A DNA stretch of 64,000 nt from Fennellomyces sp. T-0311 (Eukaryota; Mucoromycota; Mucoromycetes; Mucorales; Lichtheimiaceae), in contig JALLLT010000023.1 in assembly GCA_025266875.1 (NCBI GenBank), positions 310,001 through 374,000 of the forward strand, in the 5' to 3' direction. Both the position numbers and the translations under genes were made by a program. Below the pieces are notes generated by a model. It saw only the letters and a list, made by a program, of their open reading frames with translations. It had not been told where the DNA came from and ran no database searches. Below are positions 1 to 11,659 of the stretch, piece by piece; the first letter of the stretch is position 1, and every line of letters starts with the position of its first letter.

Positions 1-2
1 CC

Positions 3-1675
3 GTCCGTGAAGCCATGCGATTCTCTGCCTACTTGCGTCAAGATGCTGATGTCCCCAAAGCTGAAAAGGAAGCCTATGTCGAACAGATCATCACTCTTTT
101 GGAGATGGAAGATATTGCCGACGCCCAGATTGGTGACGTTGATCACGGTGTTGGTATCTCTGTTGAAGAGCGCAAACGTTTGACTATTGGTATGGAATTG
201 GTTGCCAAGCCCAAGCTTCTCTTTTTGGACGAACCCACTTCTGGTCTGGATGCTCAAAGCTCGTACAATATTGTCCGCTTTATCCGCAAGTTGGCCGATG
301 CCGGTTGGCCCGTGTTGTGTACTATCCATCAGCCCTCTGCTATCTTGTTCGAACACTTTGACCATTTGTTGCTGCTTGTTCGAGGTGGCCGTACCGCATA
401 CCATGGTGAGATTGGCAAGGATGCTCGTATAATGATCGACTACTTCGAGTCGAATGGAGGTCCGACATGTGCTCCCGACGCCAACCCTGCTGAATACATT
501 CTGGAAGTCGTTGGTGCTGGTACTGCCGGCAAGGCTACTCGTGACTGGGCTGATATCTGGGCCAACTCACCTGAAGCTCAAGCCCTTGAACAAGAACTCG
601 AGGAAATCCATCAAGTTGTCGAAAAGAATCCCACTCGCAAGTCCTTGGACTATGCTACAGGGTTCTGGTTCCAATTCTCGCTTGTTATGAAACGTATGAC
701 TATTGCTTATTGGCGCTCTCCCGAATACAACATTGGTCGCTTCATCATTCTTATGGCCACTGCATTAATCAACGGTTTCAGTTACTGGAAGATGTCTTAC
801 ACCACATCGGACATGCAGAATCGTCTGTTTGTCTTGCTTTCCACACTTATTATGGCCAACATTTTGGTACGTTTAGATATGACAGATATACATACTGATA
901 TGTTTCTTTTACTAATTTAACACACTTTTAGATCATTCTCGCGCAGCCCAAGTTTATGACAGAACGTCTTTATTTCCGTCGAGAATACGCTTCACGTTTC
1001 TATGGCTGGTTACCATTTGCCGTCTCCGCTATGCTTGTTGAAATACCCTATATCCTATTTTATTGCGCCACCTTTATGGCCGGATTCTACTGGACTGCGG
1101 GTCTGAACAACACTTCCGAAGCCTGTGGTTACTTCTATATCATGCTTGTCTTCTTTGTATTCTGGGCCGTTGCACTTGGTTTCGTCATCGCCGCTTTCTC
1201 AGAAAATCCTCTGATGGCGTCGGTTATCAACCCAGTCGTCATTTCAATCTTGATTTTGTTCGCCGGTTTGATGCAGCCCCCAAGCGCTATGCCTCACTTC
1301 TGGAGCTCATGGATGTACCATCTTGATCCGTTCCATTACTATATTGAAGGTCTCGCAGTCAATGAGTTGGCCGACCTACCAGTGATCTGCAATGACGACG
1401 ATTTTGTACAATTCACACCTCCTCCTGGCCAGACATGCGGCGAATACACACAAAACTTCTTCTCATATGGTGCACCTGGTTATATCGACGATGTCAATGC
1501 CACTGATATATGCAGCTACTGCTCGTACAGTTCCGGCAAGGAATTCTATTCAACAATGTACCAGTGGGAAGAATCCCACAAATGGAGGGATCTGGGTATC
1601 ATTATCTGTTATTTTGCGTTTAACGTTCTTGTCTTCTTCGGTCTCTGCTTCTGGAAGAAGAAGGGAAAACGTTAA
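3..1675 (+). CDS. PDR-type (ABCG) multidrug transporter, C-terminal part; 5' end outside window
   Basis: ATP-driven plasma-membrane efflux pump of the fungal Pdr5/Cdr1 family; only the end of nucleotide-binding domain 2 and the second membrane domain are present. Two exons, 3-866 and 932-1675, are joined by a 65-nt GTACGT...TTTAG intron in phase 0. Visible: degenerate C-loop (VGISVEERKR), Walker B (LFLDEPTSGLD), the His switch region (TIHQPS), then hydrophobic helices and a Cys-rich last extracellular loop before the basic C-terminus. The reading frame is open from base 3, so the gene continues upstream. The first ~617 bases are nearly identical to 41,870-42,486 in the complete paralogue, after which the copies differ at many third positions. 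The paralogue carries one extra intron near the 3' end (43,216-43,274) that is absent here. Confidence 0.93.
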
Positions 1676-2516
1676 CCTTACCTTTTTGCTACTATGTATC
1701 ACCCTTTCGCATATGTAAATTTAAATTTTTGTACAGTGATAAGTATTTACCTTACAAACATGCAACATCATACATTGTTCTATACACGCTTCCAATAGTA
1801 TTGCTATTACGTTTTCACTTTCAGTTTCTTATTTCCGTTACTTCCAATAATAAAATACAATATTATTCTTGTTATCGATGTTGAGATTGCCCCTTCATAT
1901 AGACAAGTGTACAAGTATTTAAATAAGTACTATCATCGAAACATGTAACAGTGCAGGCGGCAGTATACTCACAACCGTGCACGCTGATATGTCACTGTGG
2001 ACAATAACCCGAAGGTGGAACCATTATAGAGAATATAAACGATGAGGATTCCTGTATCCAGGGATCATGCTTTATATATACGTCAGATACTAGGGGGTAA
2101 TTGCTAAGGCGTCTATGACCTACAATCTACGAATTCTATCTATAGCTATGCGTAAGCCTAATATCCCTTATCCAACAATGCGCCATACGAGTTGTCGCAT
2201 GCTACGTCTATCAATACGGTGCATAGGTACTGCATGACGATCAACGGGATTGCATGTTGGATAACATCTGTAATGGGACACACCATTACAAAACACCGAG
2301 TAGAGTATGATAAGGACACGATGACATTCTGGTCGGTGCCATTATTGCATCACAGGAAATTGAAACCCTAAAGTACCAAACTTACATAATGGAAAGCCCT
2401 GTTTGGGGTTTCGTCGTTCGGAGCTCTGCTTTTAAATAGTACGCACAGATGCTGTGCACTATGTTTTTTGCGTTTTGCTTTTCTTGGCTTCTCTCTTTAG
2501 CTTTATTTTACTCACA
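1676..2516. other. Gene-free interval
   Basis: AT-rich spacer downstream of the transporter fragment. A possible poly(A) signal (AATAAAA) lies near 1,848. No supported gene, RNA or repeat was seen. Confidence 0.5.
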
Positions 2517-3552
2517 ATGACACAAACCGATTCAGAAATCCTGTCAAAAATTCTGAAGCCAGCACTGATAACGCTCTCTACGTAAACAACGCATTGGTTG
2601 GGGCACTCGCGAAAGAAGTCAGTTTTCTCAGAGCTTCGTGGAAACACTTGAAAGAAAGCTTGCGTGTCAAAGGCTTAATGACAGCACCGCGGGCATCTTT
2701 GCTAACGCCGAACTGACCTCAAGCATACCGCGTTGTTCGACAACCAAGTTCTGTCGGAGGAGATCAACCAGCTTTGCTTCGGAGTCGCACATGCGCACAG
2801 CTTGGACATGAGCAACTTCGATGCTGGTTGAGTGAACGACAATGTTTGGGGGAGAGCTCAAGTGCTTATTTCTAAGCTTCTCAATAACGAAAGAGTTGAC
2901 CCAACTGCAACCCACTGGAACGCTATAAATGACCTTGTTGACCAAGCTTGCACGACTTTGGAACAACAGTGCGCAGCATTTGCACCTCTCGCGGCGTGTC
3001 AAAACCATTGGGCGGCACGCATTATCTTGCATCGCTGCTGGGATAAAAAGACGAACTATCTCAGGAACAAGGCAAGCAGTGGGATAGAAGGCACTAGTTT
3101 AGCATATGAAAAGATAATCAGAACAGAATTTTATTTACGGTCTCAGCGACTCTTTATTGTTACCAACTGATCCTTCTATATCACAGGGAGCTTAACACGC
3201 TGGAATGCGCTTTCAATGGAATGCATTTCCCATTCTACCGCCTGTCTGCTCTTCTGGCTGCCTTGGCCGATTGCATCATGGCGACACCGATACAGCGGCA
3301 GCAACAGCAGGATTTATCTGGCTTTACTCTTGGAGTATGCACCATCACTGTGCGCATTCACGTTAAGTTTCGTATTAAAAGTCTTTTTTTACAGATGATG
3401 TCGATCCATACGATGATTCAGCATGTCCACAGGATGGTGAGAGGCATGGACAGCACTCTATACATCCAGCTGGAGGCGATCCGGAGCAGGTTGACAGGAA
3501 TAGAGCGCAAGATGGAAGCCAAGGACGGAAATTAATAAATGGCCATGTTTAG
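2517..3552 (+). pseudogene. Decayed gene of unknown function
   Basis: A coding-like track starts with ATG at 2,517 but must change frame near 2,580 and again around 2,690-2,740, and it meets an in-frame TGA at 2,832 between two convincing protein stretches. Downstream coding includes an HWAARIILHRCWDKK-like segment (about 3,010-3,060). A probable intron (about 3,337-3,394, GTATGC...TTACAG) precedes a hydrophilic, acidic C-terminus ending near 3,552. Family not recognised. Its general plan (helical N-terminus, a HW-containing middle, polar tail) resembles the decayed genes at 4,100 and 36,229, so it may be a transposon accessory gene. That link is inference. Confidence 0.45.
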
Positions 3553-4099
3553 AATTAAGAAATCTGCACCATGAAAAAAATAAATTCAGAAAATTCATGT
3601 ATCCAACAAATATTCAAAAGGTATTAAGCAGATATTCAGATATTTAGAAAATATTCGCGAGATATATATATGTCGGAGGCATTTCAAAACAGTTGTTATG
3701 CTACTGATGCTCATAATCGACTGGTGTTTCTTTTTTTGAATGAGGGTGCTTTTGCGAACAGTAGAAATATTCCCTGGTGCCTATACCTTTTGCGCGTCCT
3801 GCAAATCCAATTAAGTCGTCAACCGCAACTACTACTTATCGCTTGGGGCTACTATCTGTCTTGTACGGCCAAGGTCCGTTACCTCTTGTTAGCTCTGTAA
3901 TTCTACAAATGCCGGTAACTTTTCGCCAATATACTGTCGCTGTTCTTTCGTAAGTCCTCTCTTGTCCGGATCACTTGTGTCTACTCAGATATTCATTCTG
4001 AAGATAGATTCTCGGCCCGTTCCTCCGTAGGTAACACCTTCCTTAAACATCCTACTGCCTATTTATTTTTTGCACTTTTCTGCTCCAACATTCAAATCG

Positions 4100-4970
4100 A
4101 TGGCTGACGACACAACGACAAGGCTTTTATCAACGTTTCTCCAAACCATTGGCGAATTCAAGAAGTGCGTTACCGACGGATTTGCTGCGATTGATCAGCG
4201 ACTCATCCGCTTGGAACTAGCTGTGTAAACCGATCTGGAGGAAGTAAAATCAGATACGAGTAAACTCAAGGACAAGTTTTCAGGTTTCGCGTTACAACTT
4301 GCTGATGCGTTGACCACAACTACAACCACGCAAGGACCGCTTCCATCTTACCCACAATCTTCTCCTGCGCAAAATCCTTTTGCAGATGTAGAGATCCCTC
4401 GCGATGTTAGGCAACCACTCGTCCGAGAAGGAATATCGCTCCAATTTCGCTGGTCTCAATACGAGTACCTATGCGAAGACGTCTTAAGGAAGCAGAATAT
4501 CCCTTACCATGATCGGTATTAGGCAACTTTTAAAGGTAATGCACTCATGTATACAGCAGGTCTTGTTCTTGATATTCGAGCGCACCACAACTTGAGTCCA
4601 TCAAATACTTGGGAGCATCTTTCAAGACAAGTACGGCTGGAAGCCGAAGGAATATATGAAAAACTGGTTGGCAAGGAGTACCCTCTTGTTGCGTGCATTG
4701 AAAGCTGGGGCGTGATGCTGATGATGCGTAAAGCATTCTGGGGTATAAAAGATAAAGAAAGTAAGCACGGCAAAACACTAATTATCAAAACTAACACCTT
4801 TTCTACTGTTTGCTTTAGCCCCAGCTGCGATGGCTGGCAATCTGTATGTATAGGTTGTCGTACATCCATGAGTTACTATTAATACAACTTTATCACTAGC
4901 ACTACCAACACCAGAGCAACCCTTGCTGGGCGAAACGGGGTTTCGCGAACACGTAACAGCCACTCTTAAC
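4100..4970 (+). pseudogene. Decayed gene, transposon-accessory-like, two in-frame stops
   Basis: One frame reads from ATG 4,100 (MADDTTTRLL) through a helical, coiled-coil-like N-terminus (heptad spacing around FKKCVTDGFAAIDQRLIRLE), a Thr/Pro-rich linker (TTTTTTQGPLPSYP), and a conserved-looking domain (LQFRWSQYEYLCEDVLRKQ ... NTWEHLSRQV ... YPLVACIESWGVM). It is broken by TAA at 4,226 and TAG at 4,520; coding quality continues on both sides of each. Two short introns are plausible near 4,761-4,819 and 4,845-4,900, with a final stop near 4,968. The segment around FRWSQYEYL resembles FSWSLLKDL in the pseudogene at 36,229. Function unknown. Confidence 0.5.
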
Positions 4971-5370
4971 TCATGACCTCATTGGCTAGATGTTGGGCAC
5001 TCTCATGCCACTATGGATACAGAGGCACCCTTAACTTTTAATATTGGCTGTACGTATATACCAGAAACTTTAATCCCGCTGTGCTCAGTTTGGGTTGCCA
5101 ATTCCTCAACCCGATGACGTAGGACTACCTTTGGCTGCGTGACGTACTTTCCGGTGGTGTGATGGTTACCTTTCTCATGATGGTCATTACACTACAGTTG
5201 CATGGTAAAATCTTGTATTCTACCTGCTCATCTGAGTACAGATAACAAATGATCTCTTATTTGTAGGCAATACTAGCAATCTAAACTGTTATCCAGATTC
5301 CTCTCCTGCGCAAGCTCGCATTTGGCTCGATCTCGAGGATATAACTACTTCGCTGATTTTCCGTCCGGTT
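4971..5370. other. Gene-free interval
   Basis: About 400 bases leading into the minisatellite; nothing supported. Confidence 0.4.
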
Positions 5371-6220
5371 TCTTCATGAGCGTCTTAGTAGGGCAGCGTG
5401 GGGAGGACTCTTCGCGTATGGCCGAACAGCGTTTCCGGTTCCTTCATGAGCGTCTTAGTAGGGCAACGTGGGGAGGACTCTTCGCGTATGGCCGAACAGC
5501 GTTTCCGGTTTCTTCATGAGCGTCTTAGTAGGGCAGCGTGGGGAGGACTCTTCGCGTATGGCCGAACAGCGTTTCCGGTTCCTTCATGAGCGTCTTAGTA
5601 GGGCAGCGTGGGGAGGACTCTTCGCGTATGGCCGAACAGCGTTTCCGGTTTCTTCATGAGCGTCTTAGTAGGGCAGCGTGGGGAGGACTCTTCGCGTATG
5701 GCCGAACAGCGTTTCCGGTTCCTTCATGAGCGTCTTAGTAGGGCAGCGTGGGGAGGACTCTTCGCGTATGGCCGAACAGCGTTTCCGGTTCCTTCATGAG
5801 CGTCTTAGTAGGGCAGCGTGGGGAGGACTCTTCGCGTATGGCCGAACAGCGTTTCCGGTTTCTTCATGAGCGTCTTAGTAGGGCAGCGTGGGGAGGACTC
5901 TTCGCGTATGGCCGAACAGCGTTTCCAGTTTCTTCATGAGCGTCTTAGTAGGGCAGCGTGGAGAGGACTCTTCGCGTATGGCCGAACAGCGTTTCCGGTT
6001 CCTTCATGAGCGTCTTAGTAGGGCAGCGTGGGGAGGACTCTTCGCGTATGGCCGAACAGCGTTTCCGGTTCCTTCATGAGCGTCTTCGTAGGGCAGCGTG
6101 GGGAGGACTCTTCGCGTATGGCCGAACAGCGTTTCCGGTTTCTTCATGAGCGTCTTAGTAGGGCAGCGTGGGGAGGACTCTTCGCGTATGGCCGAACAGC
6201 GTTTCCGGTTCCTTCCATGA
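5371..6220. repeat. Minisatellite: twelve 70-bp tandem units
   Basis: Units start at 5,381, 5,451, 5,521 and so on to 6,151, each exactly 70 bp and beginning CGTCTTAGTAGGGCAGCGTG. Only scattered substitutions separate them: G>A at 5,456, G>A near 5,927, G>A near 5,962 and A>C near 6,087. One site (TTTCTTC versus TTCCTTC) alternates regularly in the first six units, pointing to an earlier 140-bp dimer. Because 70 is not a multiple of three, the same 63-codon open frame recurs in all three frames, so the open frames are a product of the repeat and not a protein gene. The array ends where a single extra C breaks the register at about 6,215. Confidence 0.97.
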
Positions 6221-6842
6221 GCGAGGTACTGGCATTTAAGGGAATAAACTGACCTGCTAAAGTGACGCAGCATTCTGTATGCAATTCACCTGATTACAAA
6301 GCTCCAAGATGATGGTGCCAAACACATCTCTAGGACAATGCCCTGATTTCATAATTTTGTCGGATCAAGAGTAGCGAATCAAAAGGTAACTGACTTTCCA
6401 AGCAAGCAGCAACAGCTGATGTATATGGTGACTAGAACGAGTGCTATTGTATTCTTCATTCCTTCACGAGAGACTTTATGCGATTCAAGCTGAACCGACA
6501 AGAATGCCATCATAGCCGTCATCGAAACTCTTTTATGGAAAGTCATCACAGCGTACATTTTGGTTACTTCCCCCAGTCAACAGCTGTCATCAACGAAGTC
6601 CATTGTATGCTTTTATTAATTGCTTGAAAAAAGTATACCATAAATACTTCGCAAATAAATTACGCAGTATCTCATGCAGCTATGGTGCATAAATATGGCC
6701 ATGAGAAAAGGCAGTTCATGGATTACTGCGGGTCGAAATGATGGCACGAAGTATATTTTATGATAAATAAAGAAATATAGAATGAGGCACGTACGTAGTA
6801 CTTGCGATGTAAGATTTGGTTGGTAGGAATGAAAGATAGGAG
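6221..6842. other. Gene-free interval
   Basis: AT-rich spacer between the minisatellite and the 3' end of the minus-strand gene at 6,843. AATAAA-like signals occur near 6,650 and 6,760. No gene seen. Confidence 0.4.
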
Positions 6843-8915
6843 TTATTCGGCTTTTTGGCGATTATCCATGAGCAGGATATCTTCCCAGTTATCAAACGTC
6901 AACAAATCTTTTTCGTAAGTCATATTTTTCATTTTCTCTTCTGCGGCGTCCATGATGCGTGCTTCACGCACTTGTTCGCTGGCATCATCGGATTCATCAT
7001 CACTTGACTCCACTTGCTCCTCGGGCTCTGACTGTGACTCAGCAGTGTCTTCCCGGAAGAAGCTTTGCGACTTCGTATTTTGTGCGGCCGGTTCGAGATA
7101 TTGAAGTGCATCGAGTCTCTCTACTTCGCACAATACTTGCAGTTTGGTCAAATTCAGGATCAGGTTCCTCTGATATATCACATGAAGCAGTAAAAAAATT
7201 AGCAAATACGTAGTAAATTAGAAACGGGCCTGGGGCTTTGTACCTGGAGCGAGATAACAGTTGCGAGGAATAGAGCAACTTGCGAATAGTGGCCGTGCGG
7301 TGAATGTGGAAGGGTAACTTGGCACTTCTGGTAATGAACAAAGTCGCCTGCTTCTGTCATTTTGGTACCGTAGATACTTAGTATCAGGCCGTGAAATTGG
7401 GCACTGATAACTTCCACGTATTTGATCATTCTTGGGTACGGCAGAATCAACTGAATATGTGCCAGTCGATTTTCGGCGAGCTGTTGGTTCTTCGTTGTAT
7501 CTGCCTTCACCTCAGAATCTGGGGCATGTTCTGGCTTGTCTTCGCAGACAAATACATCTCCATACTCACGGCTGTAAACTAGCATGTCTACCTTGACGTC
7601 GCGGGTCTCACTTGGAAGCTTCTTTGCTTTTTTTAGAAACTTGATAGCAGCAGCATGACATTCCGTTCTATGATTTTCAAATATGTGATTTATCAATACC
7701 ATCGTTATAGTTCGGCCAACCAATTCTTTCATACCTTTTGGTGCGATACCCTTGATCGAGCAGGAATGCGGAGTCCAGCACGTCGCCGTACACGTGGGTC
7801 TGGAACCACCCCTCATTATTAGACGGTTCCTGCAGGCGGCCGCTCTGCCACATAACAACACTAATTATCCTTTTGAATGAGTGCTGCATCTCACTGCCAT
7901 CAGTAATTGAACTTACAGTTTTGTTAACGCTAAAAACATGAACTTCTCCATTTCTGTCCCAGAAACCAGAGGAATGGATTTAATCAAATCCTCTACGTCC
8001 TGCAACGATGTGGATTTTGCTAAACGGAGCAGCACTTGACGCTCCTCCCACTTAATTGCCAGTTGTACTGGAACGAAATAGTTGCTCTTGATACTTCTGT
8101 GTATTTTCGCTAACCTTGCGGGAAATACTCCCTTACTGGTTATGTCCAATCTGTTGTCTGGCTTTTTGCCTTTGTTGCTATGCGTAAATTCAGGAGTGAG
8201 TATATGCATTGATCCGTATGCGTAACATGATCATGCAAACTTACAAAGATTTACACAACATTCGAACTTTTTCATGCCATGGCAGTGGCTTGAGGATCTT
8301 TACCGAGAGTCGCTCTGATTTTTTTGGTTGAGTCTCGTTATCATTCTCAGTGTTTTTTCTCTTTCGCGTATTTGGTTCGTTCTCTTCCAAAAGTTCTTCA
8401 TATGTGGCGCCACGCAATTTCTTCTTATAAGCGTTTTCTTTATTCTTTGCAATACATTAGTATGGGTGATCGGCAACGTTAATCGGACATATAGAGGCTG
8501 GCAGTCATTATACCTTATTCGCTCGCTCTTCTATCACAGATCGAACAAAGATTGTTCCCATGACGACGCGGCACTTTTCACGGAGGTCTTTCACTGCCAC
8601 TTCCAGATGTGGGACGTTACTCTGATACGTGTCACAGAAGCAAGAAAATGACTGCGTAATACGCTCCACAATTTTTACATCATAGGCGTCGACAGTGAAC
8701 CTGGTAAGCAGTGTCCGAACGATGTCGCTCATCTTCCAGGCTTTATAATCCGTGTTCTTCAAGTAATTCTCGTAGAATTCAGAGAGATCATCGTCAGCTA
8801 TATAATGAGACTAATATTAACAAGCGCTACGTAGAAATATTAAAAGCTTTTTTTATTTACAGGCTTCGTAGAAGTGATATAAGTTTGTGGTTGCTTGGAT
8901 ACCAAGAGTCGACAT
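6843..8915 (-). CDS. Intact 558-aa protein with PD-(D/E)XK nuclease-like core
   Basis: Seven exons on the minus strand: 8915-8861, 8797-8514, 8444-8245, 8177-7917, 7860-7735, 7667-7244, 7169-6843. All are bounded by GT-AG, phases agree throughout, and the 1,677 nt contain no internal stop. The start is the first ATG (MSTLGIQ). Residues 1-113 are mainly helical, with a Lys/Glu-rich stretch around 114-160. In exon 6, VDMLVY (D336) followed by VFVCEDKP (E351, K353) has the D...E-x-K spacing of PD-(D/E)XK nuclease folds, with predicted helices after it. The last ~75 residues are very acidic (SEPEEQVESSDDESDD). I believe related proteins are multi-copy in Mucorales, but that is recollection. Nuclease activity, and whether this is a host or transposon gene, are inference. 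Confidence 0.72.
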
Positions 8916-9258
8916 GGTGATTCAAGAGTTGTTACGATAATCTGTGGCGTCAAAAAAAAGTATTTTACAAGTACCCAACAAAAGTCAAATGATCATAAGC
9001 TTAGGAATACGTCATGGTCATCAGCTGCTCGCGTGATCATCCATCATAAGTTCGGATACGCGATCAGGCCTCAGCCTTATAATAATAGACAGCGCGTATA
9101 TGGCACGCAAGATTGTACGGTATTGCCAAAAAAATAATGTCGCTACTCATAAAAATCAATGTTGCTATGGGTTGAAAACTAAACCCACATGAAATTGGTC
9201 TTGTGATTAGAACATCTCGCATGCTTAGAGCATCCTCAACGGTCCGTGTAAAATTTTA

Positions 9259-9680
9259 TTGCATACTAGCAAAAACCCAACTCTAAACCCGAAACCTTAC
9301 ACCCTAAACCTTGCACTCGCAATGCTCGTGCTTAATTCTATTACTCACCCGCCACGCCCACCCACCACGCCCACCCACCATGCCCACTCATTACCACACG
9401 CACCACCACACCACACCACACCACACCCATCCACACCACACCCATCCACACCACACGCATCTATACCACACCCATTTACACCACACCTATCCATACCACA
9501 CCTATCCACACCACACCTATCCACACCACACCTATCCACACCACACCTATCCACACCACACCTATCCACACCACACCTATCCACACCACACCTATCCACA
9601 CCACACCCATCCACCCATCCCACTCGCTCACCCTAAACCCTATGACACCCTAAATGCTATAGTCACCCTAAACCTTATGA
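9259..9680. repeat. 15-bp minisatellite with degenerate telomere-like flanks
   Basis: From about 9,410 to 9,610 the plus strand is built of CCACACCACACCTAT-type 15-bp units, regular at 9,485-9,605 and more diverged upstream. On both sides lie CCCTAAA-type motifs: CTCTAAACCC, ACCCTAAACC (about 9,280-9,310) and CCCTAAACCC, ACCCTAAACC (about 9,633-9,675). Strand composition is extreme: C/A on plus, G/T on minus. The open frames through the array (STPHL or CGVDR repeats) are products of the repeat. Confidence 0.9.
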
Positions 9681-9689
9681 GATAAATAT

Positions 9690-10509
9690 CCAGTAAAAAG
9701 AGGAGTATAAACAAAAAAAAGGAAATAATAAAGTGCGTATTAGAATATATGAAAGTGAAAAAAGAAAGTCAAGATATATAGTAAATCGGCAGTCCAGAAA
9801 GAGAATGAAGAAGTAAATTAAAAAATGACTTTTACAAAAGACAACGTTTCGCATGTAATGGCCAGGTCGATTTTCTATTTGGGAATTCTCTGGATCAACC
9901 ATAATGCATATAGCAGATGGTGTTCATACTTGTAACATTGCTACATATAGCAATCTATGTGCGAATGGTGGATCAGGCAAATAGAAACCAACGTTGTCAA
10001 GTGTCTCAGGAACAAAAACTGACAACAACATCGTAAACATTATCCGGATGTATATATGTATTGTAAACGGAATTTTTTCCTTTTTAGTGAGTTACTGAAG
10101 AAAGTTACGCGGACCCTAAACCCTAGCCCGAAACCCTAAGATTTTAATATATAGATAAGGATTTTTACAACCACCGGCTGGGATTGTAAGCGCCTTCACA
10201 ACTGGTTCTCTGCAATGGGGTCGTGTAAAACGAGTTTTAAAGCATCTGCCTTACGTCATAGTGTATGACAAAAAAAACATTACTCCCGTCCCCCATGCTG
10301 TTTACCGCGGGGTGATTAAGGTTTATCTACCGTTGAATTAGAAAATATGTGTAACAATTCTCGTTTATTTTATTTTATCGCGCCGTGTATAAACGTTTTG
10401 GAGGTCATTCAATATCTCTGAGAATGATGCACCAAACAATGCACTATAAAGTAATTAAAAGCACACCCTTTTCATATACCTGTATCCTATAGTTGAGTGC
10501 AATAAGTTT
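9690..10509. other. Gene-free interval with a short telomere-like block
   Basis: AT-rich sequence with no supported gene. At 10,111-10,140 there is a second cluster of CCCTAAACCCTA / AAACCCTAAG motifs, like those flanking the 15-bp minisatellite, suggesting one broken-up interstitial telomere-like region. Confidence 0.6.
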
Positions 10510-11516
10510 TTATTGTTTACTCATACTTCTTGATGATCTTTGCTCGCATTGCCTTGTAGTAAAGGAGCTGTTCTTCATCAAGGCCCTACAGGCTTACACT
10601 CATGATGTGTGCTCTTTCATCATGATCGCACTCTCTTCGTTGCTCTTGGCGATGGCAAGCTCTTCGGCAGACATCATTAGTGAAGTGTTTGGTGTGGTTA
10701 TGTGTGTGTGTGGACGAAGTAATTCGTGAGACTCTTTATAGGAGAGATTTATTCCGGAAAAGAGAGAGAGACACAAATTGAAAATAGTCTATTCTTAAGC
10801 TACCGCATGTTACACCAGATACAACTCATTTGTCTCCCGATACCACTGGATACGACAATTAGTCTGACCTCTTCGGTAAGGTCGTCATCACCTGCTTCGT
10901 CGTCAAGGCATTGCTTCTTGGACGACTGAGTGACCTTTTTCGCGTGCTTGTTGCCAAGGGGTCGCTTCTTGTCCGTTGACAGATCCACAGGCTTGTTTTT
11001 CAATTCTTTGTGGTACACCAACCACTTGTTGTGCTTCTTCAGGATGCTCCAACAGTAATGAGAGCTGAATACCTCAGCGCTGCCAGTAGGAAGATCTGCA
11101 GTGTATTCAGCATCGATTTCAGCTTGCTTTTAGAAAGTAAGTCATACTAGTACACACTTTATAGCAGATATTTTACCTTGTCGGTAAGATTGAACCACTT
11201 AACCCATAGTGGTTCTCCACTTTCGCGACGCAAGTAGAGTAGTACGAGCAACATCTGGAGATAAAGTTCCAACGGGTTGTAAGCTTGTCGACGCCACGAT
11301 TGTTGGGGTTGCCGTTCTGCACGAATTTCTCATAGATGAGGCCCACAGACTGACACGCGTTCTGTTGGTTCCAACCACTGAGTCCATCGAAGTCGCGAGC
11401 CACGCGTTGACAAGATTGACGTCCTCCTCTCTGGAGAAGTTTTTACTGCGAGGTCTTTTTGCCTTATTTTTGCCATTACCTTTGACATTGGCGTTGGCAT
11501 TAGCGTCTGTGCGCAC
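10510..11516 (-). pseudogene. Decayed Myb/SANT-like DNA-binding accessory gene (Harbinger-type)
   Basis: Reading down the minus strand from ATG 11,516: a basic start (KNKAKRPRSKNF), then SREEDVNLVNAWLATSMDS, the hallmark of the Myb/SANT-like domain that accompanies PIF/Harbinger transposases. A frame change near 11,390 is needed to reach LIYEKFVQNGNPNNRGVDKL and TTRWNFIS. An intron (about 11,176-11,132) leads to an exon with WSILKKHNKWLVYHKELKN, a Lys-rich segment and DDEAGDDDLTEE. A last piece near 10,510-10,580 reads LDEEQLLYYKAMRAKIIKK, after further frame breaks and stops. No Harbinger transposase lies next to it, so this is an orphan remnant. Confidence 0.65.
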
Positions 11517-11659
11517 TTCAGGGAACTTGGTCTGGGGCGTCAGTGGCAGTGGCAGTGGAGGTGTTGGGGGTGTTGGGGGTGCTCATTTTGTTGATAAAGT
11601 AAACAAAGAGTTTGTTTTACGCGCAACAGCTTGGGTGTCAAATTTACAATTTTTTGGCC

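Noticed and set aside
5381..6220. CRISPR array
   Set aside because: Units are contiguous with no unique spacers, and the genome is eukaryotic.
5322..6252. Chain of ~63-aa open frames in the minisatellite as a peptide family
   Set aside because: The unit is 70 bp, so identical frames arise in every phase; no start context, codon bias or flanking gene supports translation.
9259..9685. Proteins of STPHL or CGVDR repeats
   Set aside because: Produced by a C/A-rich 15-bp minisatellite in several frames on both strands.
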